A stretch of DNA of 64,000 nucleotides, from contig NZ_JAVRIE010000002.1 of NCBI RefSeq assembly GCF_031846165.1, forward strand, positions 248,001 through 312,000, given 5' to 3'. This document shows positions 15,645-24,671 of this stretch, piece after piece. Below the pieces are notes generated by a model. The model had not been told where the DNA came from. It saw only the letters and a program-made list of their open reading frames with translations, and ran no database searches. Position 1 is the first letter of the stretch. The number at the start of each line of letters is the position of its first letter. The position numbers and the translations under genes were made by a program. The DNA is from Glaciecola blandensis (GTDB taxonomy: Bacteria; Pseudomonadota; Gammaproteobacteria; Enterobacterales; Alteromonadaceae).

Positions 15645-16610
15645 ATGCCTGACATTACCTCTCACAGTAAAATGAAAGTTGCCTTAGCCCAGATAGCACC
15701 GGTGTGGTTAGATAGAGATGCTACCTTGCAAAAAATTATGGCTGCGACAAGAGATGCGGCCGAGCAGGGCGCTGAACTGGTGACATTCGGTGAGTGTTTG
15801 TTGCCAGGTTATCCTTTTTGGCTAGAACTGACAAACGGTGCACAATTTAATTCTCAGAAACAAAAAGAAATTCATGCTCATTATGTATCGCAGGCGGTGA
15901 ACATAGAAAGCGGACATTTAGAGCCACTTTGTGAATTAGCACAGCAACACCAAATTGCCGTGATTGTTGGTATAGCCGAACGACCAAGCGATCGCGGTGG
16001 TCATAGTTTATATGCCTCACTCGTCTATATCAGCAAAACAGGGAAGGTAGAAAATGTGCATCGGAAATTGATGCCAACTTATGAAGAGCGCCTAACGTGG
16101 TCTCCAGGAGATGGGCATGGCCTGCGCACATTCCCTCTGAACAACTTTACTCTCGGCGCTTTAAACTGTTGGGAAAACTGGATGCCATTACCTAGAGCTT
16201 CCCTGTATGCGCAAGGAGAAGACCTGCATGTGGCAATTTGGCCAGGTGGTGAACATAATACACACGACATTACTCGCTTTATCGCAAAAGAAGGTAGAAG
16301 CTATGTGATGTCTGTATCCGGTTTGATGCGTGCATCAGACTTTCCTAAAAACACGCCGTACTATGACGAAATTATCGCAAGTGCACCAGATACGCTAGCA
16401 AGTGGCGCATCTTGTATATCAGCGCCCGATGGTTCATGGGTAATAGAGCCCAAAATTGGGACTGAAGGCGTTTTTGTTGCAGAAATAGACCATCAGAAAG
16501 TGCTTCAAGAGCGACATAATTTTGATCCAGTGGGTCACTATTCAAGACCTGATGTGACTCGGTTACAAGTAAACCGTGAGCGACAAACGACCGCAGTATT
16601 TAAAGACTAG
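15645..16610 (+). CDS. Nitrilase-family carbon-nitrogen hydrolase
   Basis: The 321-residue enzyme carries the nitrilase triad: Glu50 in TFGECLLPGYP, Lys141 in VHRKLMPTYEERLTW, and Cys175 in GALNCWENWMPL. The CWENWMP context and the YEERLTW motif are those of true nitrilases, which turn nitriles into acids plus ammonia, rather than of amidases or beta-ureidopropionase. It is cytoplasmic with no signal peptide. AAAAGGAAG six bases before the ATG supports this start, although an ATG at 15672 also begins the conserved domain. The ATP-grasp gene is 26 bases upstream. The natural nitrile is unknown; released ammonia could serve nitrogen supply, but no link to the nitrate locus is shown. Confidence 0.87.
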   Translation: MPDITSHSKMKVALAQIAPVWLDRDATLQKIMAATRDAAEQGAELVTFGECLLPGYPFWLELTNGAQFNSQKQKEIHAHYVSQAVNIESGHLEPLCELAQQHQIAVIVGIAERPSDRGGHSLYASLVYISKTGKVENVHRKLMPTYEERLTWSPGDGHGLRTFPLNNFTLGALNCWENWMPLPRASLYAQGEDLHVAIWPGGEHNTHDITRFIAKEGRSYVMSVSGLMRASDFPKNTPYYDEIIASAPDTLASGASCISAPDGSWVIEPKIGTEGVFVAEIDHQKVLQERHNFDPVGHYSRPDVTRLQVNRERQTTAVFKD

Positions 16611-16631
16611 AAATGCCCTGGGTGCTATTGA

Positions 16632-17093
16632 TTACTCTCTATTAGACAAAGCTGCTGGGTTCAAGTCGACCTTTCTCAGGAGTTTGATAATCCGATAGTC
16701 CAATTCTTTTGGTTGAAATGGTTTAGCTAAGTAGTCGCTTACACCAGCTTGAACAGCATCAAGGACCAACTTTTTTTCTGTCGCAGCGGTCAGCAATAAG
16801 AATGGGATATGTTGATGCAATTGAGACTCTCGAACGAGTTTCAACAATTGGTATCCCGTCATTTTGGGCATATCCCAATCGCATATAATGAGGTCATATC
16901 TGTTTTTATTGAGCATCTTCCAAGCTAGCTCTCCGTTGCTTGCCGTTTGGATTTTTTCTGCGCCAAGCTCGCGTAAGCAGCTTATGATTAAGCCGAGCAT
17001 TGAATCCATGTCGTCAATAACAATGATGTTTATTTTTTTTAATAGGTCGATTGGATTCTTCACAGGGTCTCTTTTGATGGGGGAGAAAGGCAC
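16632..17093 (-). CDS. Single-domain CheY-like response regulator
   Basis: The 153 residues form a receiver domain. An acidic pair lies in VIDDMDSM (about residues 26-28), and Asp72 in CDWDMPKMTG is the probable phosphoacceptor. Thr102 in LLLTAATEKK and Lys124 in YLAKPF complete the set. There is no output domain. The first 20 residues are not part of the fold. No histidine kinase is adjacent, so it probably serves a distant sensor or chemotaxis system. It runs convergent to the nitrilase gene, with only about 20 bases between the two stops. The 244 bases upstream, up to the DUF3300 stop, hold nothing I recognise. Confidence 0.82.
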   Translation of the reverse strand: MPFSPIKRDPVKNPIDLLKKINIIVIDDMDSMLGLIISCLRELGAEKIQTASNGELAWKMLNKNRYDLIICDWDMPKMTGYQLLKLVRESQLHQHIPFLLLTAATEKKLVLDAVQAGVSDYLAKPFQPKELDYRIIKLLRKVDLNPAALSNRE

Positions 17094-17337
17094 AAGATGA
17101 TATAAAGTGTAACGGCAAATTCGACCAATTTCTTAGTCTTTTTACATCATAAACGAAGAAAAATTTTTTACCAGCGGGAAATGAAAATGCGTCTACACAT
17201 TGCATCGTCAAACTAGTACCCATAGTCTGGCAAGTGTGTAGACGCTTGCGACAAACTTCTCCCATTGCTTTTCAGCATATCCGTGAGTTGTCGCAAAAAC
17301 TGATTTGATTGTGGTTGGCTTTCCTTGTTTTACACCC

Positions 17338-18738
17338 TTATCTAATCTTTTGTACTCTGTCGTTAGAACGCTTATTCGTTTGCGATCTATTCTGACTGCG
17401 CTTTGGTTTGGAGACGTCACGGCTTCTTTGCACTTGCTTTTGTGTTGAACGCTTAATCTCCGATCTTTTCACAACTGTTTTCTTTTGAACCTTCGTGCGT
17501 TGAATGGCACTTTTTGTTTTTCTATCAACATGGACCTGCTTTTCCTGTTTAAAATTTCGATTATTCGCTTTTTGCTGCTTATCAACACGCTTCGGTTTTG
17601 CTTGGTATTGATGGTTCGTTTCTCTTTTTCTATACAGCTTTTGTCTTTCCTCGCCAGCTGAGCGCTTGGTACCTAGCTCTCGCTTGTTAGCACGAACCTG
17701 TTTGAATTCACGGTGCTTGCTGTTTATCCATTTGTTCTTATCGTGAACTCTGTGCACTTTTTTCGTGCCCGCGTATTTTTTGCGTTCAACATGTCGCGTG
17801 GCTCTTTTTACCGGACTCCAACGTTGATAACTTTTATGCTTAACACGCTTGTATCGAGTGTCAACGTAACGATAGTGTCTAGCGCCTCTATATGACCAAT
17901 CGCGATTGATTGACACGTGGCGGTTGCTCCAGTGTATGCCACCAAATAATAAACGATGACCTATATATGCTGCTGGTGAAAAATAGACATGGCGGTGACG
18001 ATAGTGGCGAGCATAGTACGGGCGTGTCCAACGATACGACGTGCTGACATGCCAACTAGGTCCGTAGATTACCGCGGTATCATAGTAAGGTACGTAAACC
18101 ACTTCTTGGCGACGTGGCTCTATTACAATGACACGTTGATTTTGTGCTCGCTCAACAACGACTTCTACCTGATCGTCATTCTGCAAATTACCTTGGTCGT
18201 ATGCTAATTCTCTTAAGGCCTGCACTCTTTGAAGCACCAGTTCTTGGTCATTTTCAAATGCTTCACCCAAATCACTTAACCAACCCAAGTCATCACTCAT
18301 GTTATTTAAAATGTCTGGAAAAGCAGTCAGCGCGATAACCGAGGCATCCCAACCGTAATCTAAAGCGTCCTCTTGAATCGCTTCAATAAGGTCCTTGTTC
18401 AGTCCATTTTCCTGATAATCATCAATATCAAACTTAGGGTGTTGCTGAATGAAGCGCGCAGCTTCAATGACTTCAAGGGGATATGTTGAAGCAATAAAAA
18501 TATGGGTAAGCAAACTATCGGGATATAACGCGATAGGAGCTAGCGCAGCGTCAATACGATCATATTCGTTTTGACTTTGTTTGTAGCCATAGACTTTGTC
18601 TGATTGTAGAGGCTTGGCTTGTGCGTAATGCATGCCTATCGTAAGTGATAGGGTCAACAAGGCAGTGTAACCAATTGTTTTAATGGTTGTTGCGGAAAGC
18701 TTTGCTTTGCGCTTCATTGTTGATTGATTGGTTTTCAT
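17338..18738 (-). CDS. DUF3300 family exported protein with a very basic C-terminal tail
   Basis: The N-terminus has a signal-like segment (TIKTIGYTALLTLSLTIGMHYAQA, residues about 18-41). Residues about 55-210 carry the DUF3300 pattern, with ALAPIALYPDSLLTHIFIASTYPLEVIEAARF and WDASVIALTAFPDIL. Residues about 225-290 are rich in Tyr, His, Trp and Arg. From about 300 to the end the chain is mostly Lys, Arg, Gln and Asn with few hydrophobic residues, so it is probably disordered. Such a polycation could bind nucleic acid or acidic polysaccharide; this is inference. An AGGAGG eight bases before the ATG at 18738 is a perfect ribosome binding site and fixes the start over the ATG at 18717. The function of the family is not known. 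Confidence 0.78.
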   Translation of the reverse strand: MKTNQSTMKRKAKLSATTIKTIGYTALLTLSLTIGMHYAQAKPLQSDKVYGYKQSQNEYDRIDAALAPIALYPDSLLTHIFIASTYPLEVIEAARFIQQHPKFDIDDYQENGLNKDLIEAIQEDALDYGWDASVIALTAFPDILNNMSDDLGWLSDLGEAFENDQELVLQRVQALRELAYDQGNLQNDDQVEVVVERAQNQRVIVIEPRRQEVVYVPYYDTAVIYGPSWHVSTSYRWTRPYYARHYRHRHVYFSPAAYIGHRLLFGGIHWSNRHVSINRDWSYRGARHYRYVDTRYKRVKHKSYQRWSPVKRATRHVERKKYAGTKKVHRVHDKNKWINSKHREFKQVRANKRELGTKRSAGEERQKLYRKRETNHQYQAKPKRVDKQQKANNRNFKQEKQVHVDRKTKSAIQRTKVQKKTVVKRSEIKRSTQKQVQRSRDVSKPKRSQNRSQTNKRSNDRVQKIR

Positions 18739-18823
18739 AAAAGTATCCTCCTGCTTGGATACCCCTATTTATATAACAAGTAAACTTAACTGAAACTGAA
18801 CAGAAACTAAGCGGTCGATTTAT

Positions 18824-19441
18824 TTAACCGAGCTTATCTTTATTGAAGGTGTGGCCTAACTTTTCAGTTTTCGTCTTGAGATAGTTTCTATTTGCATCAG
18901 TCACCCCATGATCTATGGGAGTGCGTCGAACAACATCGATTCCCATTTCGCGCAATGCATTGAGCTTTTTAGGGTTGTTAGTCATGATTTCAACGTGTTT
19001 GACTTTCAGAGTATCCAGCATAGTTTTGCAAATACTGTAGTCTCTTAAGTCAGCATCGAAGCCCAAATGCTCATTGGCCTCAACGGTGTCGTAGCCTTGA
19101 TCTTGTAAACTGTACGCTTTGATTTTGTTAAGTAGTCCAATGCCACGCCCTTCTTGGCGAAGGTAAAGTAAAACACCAGAACCATTTTCGACAATATTTT
19201 GTAAGGCTTTTTCCAACTGAAATCCGCAATCGCACTTTGTACTAAATAAAGCATCACCCGTTAAACATTCAGAATGAATGCGAATAGGTACAACATCACT
19301 TTCTTCCCATTTGCCGTAAGATAGCGCGACATGTTCTTGGTTGTTTGATTTATCAATAAAGCCATGAATAGTAAAAAGACCAAAACGAGTTGGTAATGCG
19401 GCTTCACTAACAAATTCAAAGGAACGGTATGGATTACTCAT
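18824..19441 (-). CDS. ribA: GTP cyclohydrolase II
   Basis: RibA opens GTP to 2,5-diamino-6-ribosylamino-4-pyrimidinone phosphate, the first step of riboflavin synthesis. The 205 residues match the E. coli enzyme in length. The zinc-binding cysteines lie in HSECLTGDALFSTKCDCGFQLE. The catalytic region YLRQEGRGIGLLNKIKAYSLQD and the TNNPKKLNAL segment are classical. There is no fused DHBP synthase (RibB) domain. It appears to be a single gene, 60 bases downstream of the c-di-GMP gene's stop. I see no FMN riboswitch upstream. Confidence 0.95.
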   Translation of the reverse strand: MSNPYRSFEFVSEAALPTRFGLFTIHGFIDKSNNQEHVALSYGKWEESDVVPIRIHSECLTGDALFSTKCDCGFQLEKALQNIVENGSGVLLYLRQEGRGIGLLNKIKAYSLQDQGYDTVEANEHLGFDADLRDYSICKTMLDTLKVKHVEIMTNNPKKLNALREMGIDVVRRTPIDHGVTDANRNYLKTKTEKLGHTFNKDKLG

Positions 19442-19500
19442 AAAACTGGCTTATTGACCTCAAGGTGTTCGATATGTGGGGATAAAACTTAGTTTTACAA

Positions 19501-22455
19501 TCACTCCGATCGTAAAACGCGCTCATTATACGATACAAATGCACTTAATGGGTCAGGTTTAGCGACACAATATCCTTGTGCATAGTCAACGCCCATTTTT
19601 CCTAGTTGCACCATGATGTCTTCCGACTCCACAAATTCAGCAACCGTTTTTATCGACATCGCTTCTGCCACATCTTTGATTGAGGTGACCATGGCAAGGT
19701 CGATAGGGTCTGTGAGTATATCGCGCACAAAGTTACCGTCTATTTTTACAAAGTCGACAGGCAAGTTTTTTAAATATCCGTAACTCGAAAAGCCGCTACC
19801 GAAATCGTCTAAAGCAAAGGTACAGCCAAGCTTTTTGAACTGTTTGATGAACGCAATAGCATCGTTCATTTTGATAATTGCCATCGTCTCCGTAATTTCA
19901 AAACAAATCTTTTCGTAAGGAATATGGTACTTTTCAAAGGCGTTCAAAAGGAAAAATTGAAAGTCTTCATCAGAAAGTGATGGACCGGTAATATTAATAT
20001 TACATTTACCTAGGGAATCAATGACCTCCGATTGCGAACTTAACCAACTGAAGTAGTTTTCAACGACCCATTTATCGATTTTATTACTTAGGTTGTAGCG
20101 CTCAGCGGCAGGCATAAAGAATTCAGGTAACATAAGCTCACCATCTTGCATTTTTAAGCGCACCAGAATTTCATAGTAATCTGCGTCATCAGCTTTATTG
20201 AGCGGGCGGTAGTGCTGGTAATAAAGCTCAAAGCTGTCTTCATTCAGTGCACGGTTGACTTCGCCCACCCAATACAACTCGCGTTCATAACTATTATTCG
20301 TTCCCATATCCTTGGAGAAAACGTGTACTTTATCTCTACCATTTTCTTTTGCGACGATGCAAGCGGTGTCGGCGAAGCTCAACAACTCCTCAGCACTGAT
20401 AACATTCGATTCGTGTTTTGCAATACCAATACTGACGCTTTGCGTGAATAGGTGGCGATCCCACTTGAAGCTGAAACTTCTTACCTGAGTAAGTATTCGT
20501 TGGGTAGTTAATTCAATGTCTTTTTCATCGTCATAGTGAATCAGCAATCCAAACTCGTCAGCACTTAAGCGTGCGAAAATATCATTTGGCTGAACAATTT
20601 CAAATAGCACATGTGCGAGCTCTTTAATGAATACATCACCTGCGGTGTGGCCACAGGTATCGTTAATAAGTTTAAATTGGTCGACATCGATATAAAACAA
20701 AGCACAGTTGTTGTCATCTACATTGGTTTGAGTGATTCGCTCTTCCAGTAACTGCAAGAAGTGTCGACGATTATGTAAGCCAGTCAATTGGTCATGTGTA
20801 TTCAAATACTGCATGTTGACTTGGTTGATTCGGCGTTCAGTGATATCGAATAAACTACCAAAGTGTTTCGCTTCAGATGTGGTTTTTGATAATTGACTAG
20901 AAATAGAAAACCAGAATTCACCGCCATTCAAACGCTTCCCTCTGAATTCTTTGCCTAACACGGTTTGATGAGACGATAGCTCGCCAAGTAACATGTCAGC
21001 TTCGATAGGGTCGGCGAAAAAGTCATGAATATTAGTAAACGATTTTAAGCATTCCTCTGGGCTTGAGAAGCCAAACAAGAAGGCCAAGGCCGGATTCACT
21101 TGTAATAAGACACCCTTGTCAGTTGCTGAATAAAGCCCTTCTGCGGTGTTTTCGAATAGATTCTTGTACTTACCCAAGTCGTCTATTGTCGATAATTGAT
21201 TGGCCTCGATACGGTGAGTGTATGAGTGTTCACGGCTTATGATCGCGACTCCGATTAACATAATGCCAAAGCAGGTAAAGGCAAAAGGGAGTGCGGCGGA
21301 ATAGCTTAAGTGGCTTGCTCCCTGCGTGAAGGATAATACTTCCAGAGCTGCAACCGCAGCGAGTGCCAGCCAACCACAGAAATAAATAACAGTGCTGCGC
21401 AAATCAATTTTTGAACGATAGATTAAGGTAGCGAAAAGCTTGCTGCACAAGAAGGTCGCGATAACACCAAGTATCGAAATCAGTTGCCAAAAATCGTTGT
21501 AAAGAAACAGTGTTACAACAGGCACAATTAACAAAATGTAATGCGCCCTAAGCCATAGTGGCGACACTGGCGCAAAAATATCTCGGCCTATCTTAATAGC
21601 GGCAAATAAACTAATCGTTAAGCTGAAGGCCGTAATTTCCGCTGCGAATGCAGGTAAATTAAACAGGCTAGGTAGCATCCCTTCAGCGCTTAACAAGGTT
21701 GTCATTGAAGCAACCGCAAAAATGGAAAACCAGAATCTCGCCGGGGCATTACGCAACATATACGTAATTAAAAAATAAGTCGCTAGCAAGGATAAACCGC
21801 CGCTGAGGGCACCTAATAAAATAAGTCTAATACTGCTTTGTTGCTGAAAACTCTTTTCTTGCCATAACTCTACTGGGAGCATAGCTGGACCATCATCATC
21901 AACTCGTAAATAAACACTTAATAGTTGGTCAGGGCGCACTGTTATCGCCATCTTAAAACCATGCAGTCCACTCGCATTGGCGCTTCGGTTCATATGATTG
22001 CGCTGAATGGATTGAATAATTCGGCCTTGTTCGTCGAGAAGAAAACCATCGACCCTATCAATGAAGGTGTTTCCCGCAATCAACATTAGGGACTCGTTGA
22101 GGTTACTGCTGTTTTGAATCTGAAAGCGTAACCACAACACCTTGTCATCGGGTATCGGATAAACAGAATAATCTCTATGCCATTTGGTTAACTGTGCGAC
22201 ATCAGACAGGAGTAAGCCTTGGCTAGTGTAATGAAGGTCGGCAATAACTTGAAGGTTGAGTGAGCGAGATATATCGCTGGCTTCAACGATACTAATGGGC
22301 TTGGTATCGGTTAGCAGATCACTTGCGACAGCATCTTGCGCGACCACATTTTGTGAGCCTACGCACAGCGCAACAAATTGAATGAAGGCCAAACATACAA
22401 ATACACGGAAGTTGTTAAGCGACACAAAGTGTGAAAACCAAACTTTCAAGTCCAT
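19501..22455 (-). CDS. Membrane c-di-GMP protein: 7TMR-DISM sensor, PAS, degenerate GGDEF, EAL
   Basis: This 984-residue receptor has a signal-like N-terminus and a periplasmic 7TMR-DISMED2 domain (about 60-195). Seven membrane helices (about 205-405), a PAS domain (about 425-545), GGDEF (about 555-715) and EAL (about 730-975) follow. The GGDEF active site reads SADEF, which should abolish cyclase activity and may leave a GTP-sensing role. The EAL motif reads EIL in YYEILVRLKM. The other EAL catalytic features appear present: NIN, FEITET, ALDDFGSGFSS, VKIDG, AEFVES and the QGY block. The likely net activity is phosphodiesterase. The 7TMR-DISM sensor usually binds carbohydrate or other small ligands. 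The gene appears to be a single transcription unit. Confidence 0.85.
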   Translation of the reverse strand: MDLKVWFSHFVSLNNFRVFVCLAFIQFVALCVGSQNVVAQDAVASDLLTDTKPISIVEASDISRSLNLQVIADLHYTSQGLLLSDVAQLTKWHRDYSVYPIPDDKVLWLRFQIQNSSNLNESLMLIAGNTFIDRVDGFLLDEQGRIIQSIQRNHMNRSANASGLHGFKMAITVRPDQLLSVYLRVDDDGPAMLPVELWQEKSFQQQSSIRLILLGALSGGLSLLATYFLITYMLRNAPARFWFSIFAVASMTTLLSAEGMLPSLFNLPAFAAEITAFSLTISLFAAIKIGRDIFAPVSPLWLRAHYILLIVPVVTLFLYNDFWQLISILGVIATFLCSKLFATLIYRSKIDLRSTVIYFCGWLALAAVAALEVLSFTQGASHLSYSAALPFAFTCFGIMLIGVAIISREHSYTHRIEANQLSTIDDLGKYKNLFENTAEGLYSATDKGVLLQVNPALAFLFGFSSPEECLKSFTNIHDFFADPIEADMLLGELSSHQTVLGKEFRGKRLNGGEFWFSISSQLSKTTSEAKHFGSLFDITERRINQVNMQYLNTHDQLTGLHNRRHFLQLLEERITQTNVDDNNCALFYIDVDQFKLINDTCGHTAGDVFIKELAHVLFEIVQPNDIFARLSADEFGLLIHYDDEKDIELTTQRILTQVRSFSFKWDRHLFTQSVSIGIAKHESNVISAEELLSFADTACIVAKENGRDKVHVFSKDMGTNNSYERELYWVGEVNRALNEDSFELYYQHYRPLNKADDADYYEILVRLKMQDGELMLPEFFMPAAERYNLSNKIDKWVVENYFSWLSSQSEVIDSLGKCNINITGPSLSDEDFQFFLLNAFEKYHIPYEKICFEITETMAIIKMNDAIAFIKQFKKLGCTFALDDFGSGFSSYGYLKNLPVDFVKIDGNFVRDILTDPIDLAMVTSIKDVAEAMSIKTVAEFVESEDIMVQLGKMGVDYAQGYCVAKPDPLSAFVSYNERVLRSE

Positions 22456-22587
22456 CTTGTCCCATTAGTTCCTAGAGTCCTCAGTGTAGCCAATTTTTAA
22501 CCACACTGTGAAGTTTTTGTTGTTTAATTATCGATACAAATCCCTGAATTTTATAACGAAAGCTTTTTTGGACTTGATTAAGCTACC

Positions 22588-24105
22588 TTAACTACTGCAA
22601 GAAAGCGCTATCCCTTTATCTTGCGTAGCGGGCGGTTTCGAAAAACGCTCATAATCGGGGTGTTCTTCAAAAGGGCTCGTTAACACTGTCAAAAAAGCCT
22701 CGCAAAGAGAAAAGTCATCGTCTTCAGCGGCGGCAATTGCTTCCTGTGCTAAATGATTTCTTAAGACATATTTGGGGTTCACGCCCAGCATATCTTCTTG
22801 TATTTTTTCCCAACTTTTTTGATTTAAATCCAACAGGGCTTGTTGTATTTCTTGATAGTTAACACACCAACTTCTAACGCGATCAGCCTGAATGAAATTA
22901 TCTGATAGTGCATTGTAATTATTATCTCTTATAGAAAGTAAGTGTTTACTCAAAGTTCTAAAAGCGACATGCATGTCGGCTTTTTCAGTTTGTAATATCT
23001 GCATCCACTCACCGATTAATACATCAATTTCATGACTGAGTTTTTGTTCATCACTTTGATACATTTTATCTGGTGTTTCTGCTTGCATGCTTAGACCCAG
23101 GCGCTGGCGAATGAGCGCTTGGTAATCATTGACCAAAGTATCCTCATAAGTCATCAAAATGGCTTTAATTTCTTTAATATCTAAGTAGGGACTGAATGCA
23201 TGAGCCAAAGCGTTCAAATTCCAAAGTCCAATACTCGGTTGTTGGTCAAAAGCATATCGACCGCTGTGATCGGAACGATTGCACACATAGTTCGGGATAA
23301 AATCATCTAAAAAAGCGTAGGGGCCAAAATCGAAGGTGATGCCATGAATGGACATGTTATCTGTATTCATCACCCCATGATTAAAGCCATATGCTTGCCA
23401 CTTTGCAATCATCGCTGCCGTTGAACTCACGATTTCCTGCAACATTGCTGCATGAGGTGATTGCTCTGGATGAGCGGCAATGGTGTCTGCAAAATGATGT
23501 TCAAATGCAAAGCTGAATAAATTTTGTAGTTGCTCGTGCTGGTCGGTATGAAAGTAGTATTCGAAATGACCAAAACGTAAGTGACTCTCGCATACTCTTA
23601 TCATCATCGCACCGCGTTCTAGCGTTTCACGAATGACTGGCTCATCACTCCTAATTAAACATAAAGAGCGTGAGCTTGGGATACCTAGAGCATGAAGTGC
23701 TTCGCCCGCCAAATACTCTCTAATAGTGGAGCGTAAAACGGCTCTACCGTCGGCATGGCGACTATATGGGGTTGGGCCTGCACCTTTAAGGTGTAAATCG
23801 AAAAATTGCCCAGACTGGGCTTTGACTTCACCCAATAATAAGCCTCGACCATCACCTAATTGAGGGTTCCATTGACCAAATTGGTGGCCTCCATATTTTT
23901 GAGCAACGCTATGGGCCTGTAATTCACCATCATCGCCAAAAAGAGAAGGTAGTAGCTTTGCTGTGCTGAGCTCATCAACGGGAATATCTAGCGCTTCTGC
24001 CAGTTTGTTGTTCACCAGCGCGACGCGCGCTCTAAGGATAGGGAAGGGGACCACGGGGGTACAAATGTCTGCTAGTTCTTCAGCGTATTTATGAAAGAGT
24101 TGCAT
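22588..24105 (-). CDS. selO: Protein adenylyltransferase SelO (YdiU/UPF0061)
   Basis: SelO is a pseudokinase-fold enzyme that transfers AMP to Ser, Thr or Tyr of proteins and is tied to redox homeostasis. The 505 residues have the family blocks KYGGHQFGQWNPQLGDGRG, PYSRHADGRAVLRSTIREYL, and NTDNMSIHGITFDFGPYAF (metal and nucleotide site). The C-terminus ends CSS, placing a Cys third from the end where animal SelO has selenocysteine. That matches the bacterial form said to regulate activity by a disulfide. The gene starts 61 bases from a divergent cytochrome gene, so the short gap must hold both promoters. Confidence 0.92.
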   Translation of the reverse strand: MQLFHKYAEELADICTPVVPFPILRARVALVNNKLAEALDIPVDELSTAKLLPSLFGDDGELQAHSVAQKYGGHQFGQWNPQLGDGRGLLLGEVKAQSGQFFDLHLKGAGPTPYSRHADGRAVLRSTIREYLAGEALHALGIPSSRSLCLIRSDEPVIRETLERGAMMIRVCESHLRFGHFEYYFHTDQHEQLQNLFSFAFEHHFADTIAAHPEQSPHAAMLQEIVSSTAAMIAKWQAYGFNHGVMNTDNMSIHGITFDFGPYAFLDDFIPNYVCNRSDHSGRYAFDQQPSIGLWNLNALAHAFSPYLDIKEIKAILMTYEDTLVNDYQALIRQRLGLSMQAETPDKMYQSDEQKLSHEIDVLIGEWMQILQTEKADMHVAFRTLSKHLLSIRDNNYNALSDNFIQADRVRSWCVNYQEIQQALLDLNQKSWEKIQEDMLGVNPKYVLRNHLAQEAIAAAEDDDFSLCEAFLTVLTSPFEEHPDYERFSKPPATQDKGIALSCSS

Positions 24106-24166
24106 GCTATCTCGTTTGAATTACTATGGCTTAAATATACGCTAATTTTGTGAAAAGGACTCAATA

Positions 24167-24526
24167 ATGATGCAAATAAAAAAACCAAGTGCCATGCAGT
24201 TTCTGTCGAGACCATTTTCAGTCTTGTGCCTGTTACTGTGTACTAGTTTGAGCGCTTGTGCTGAACAACCTTTGGTTGGTGATATCGAGCGAGGAGAGAA
24301 AATATCCGGTGTATGTGGCATGTGTCATGGCGACAATGGGATTTCAAATGTACCAATTTATCCAAATCTAGCAGGACAGAAAGAGCAATATTTGGTTTTG
24401 CAATTAAAAGCCTTTCGAGACGGTGAACGTGTCAATATGGCGATGACGTCACATGCCCAAAAGCTCAGTGATCAAGATATTGCTGATTTATCAGCTTATT
24501 ATGCGCAACTTGACCCTCGTCCATAG
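24167..24526 (+). CDS. Small cytochrome c (c553-like) lipoprotein
   Basis: The 119-residue protein has an N-terminal hydrophobic segment ending in an LSAC lipobox (Cys31), so it is probably anchored as a lipoprotein on the periplasmic side. One haem c site follows (Cys50-Cys53-His54, CGMCHG). The probable sixth ligand is a Met in VNMAMTSHAQKLSDQDI, typical of class I c553/c4-type cytochromes. It likely passes single electrons in the periplasm. The redox partners are not encoded nearby. The first ATG is at 24167 and a second directly follows at 24170; AAAAGGACT upstream fits either. Confidence 0.85.
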   Translation: MMQIKKPSAMQFLSRPFSVLCLLLCTSLSACAEQPLVGDIERGEKISGVCGMCHGDNGISNVPIYPNLAGQKEQYLVLQLKAFRDGERVNMAMTSHAQKLSDQDIADLSAYYAQLDPRP

Positions 24527-24671
24527 GGAATACCGTCGTTGCAAAATTAATTTAAATCTAAAAGCTAGAGAGGTGAGTATCTATGATTACAGCAACCTCT
24601 TTTAAATAATTTTAGTGTAGGCTCAGTTAACGCATGTTTATTGCGCCCAGCCAATCACTCAAGGACGTTAT

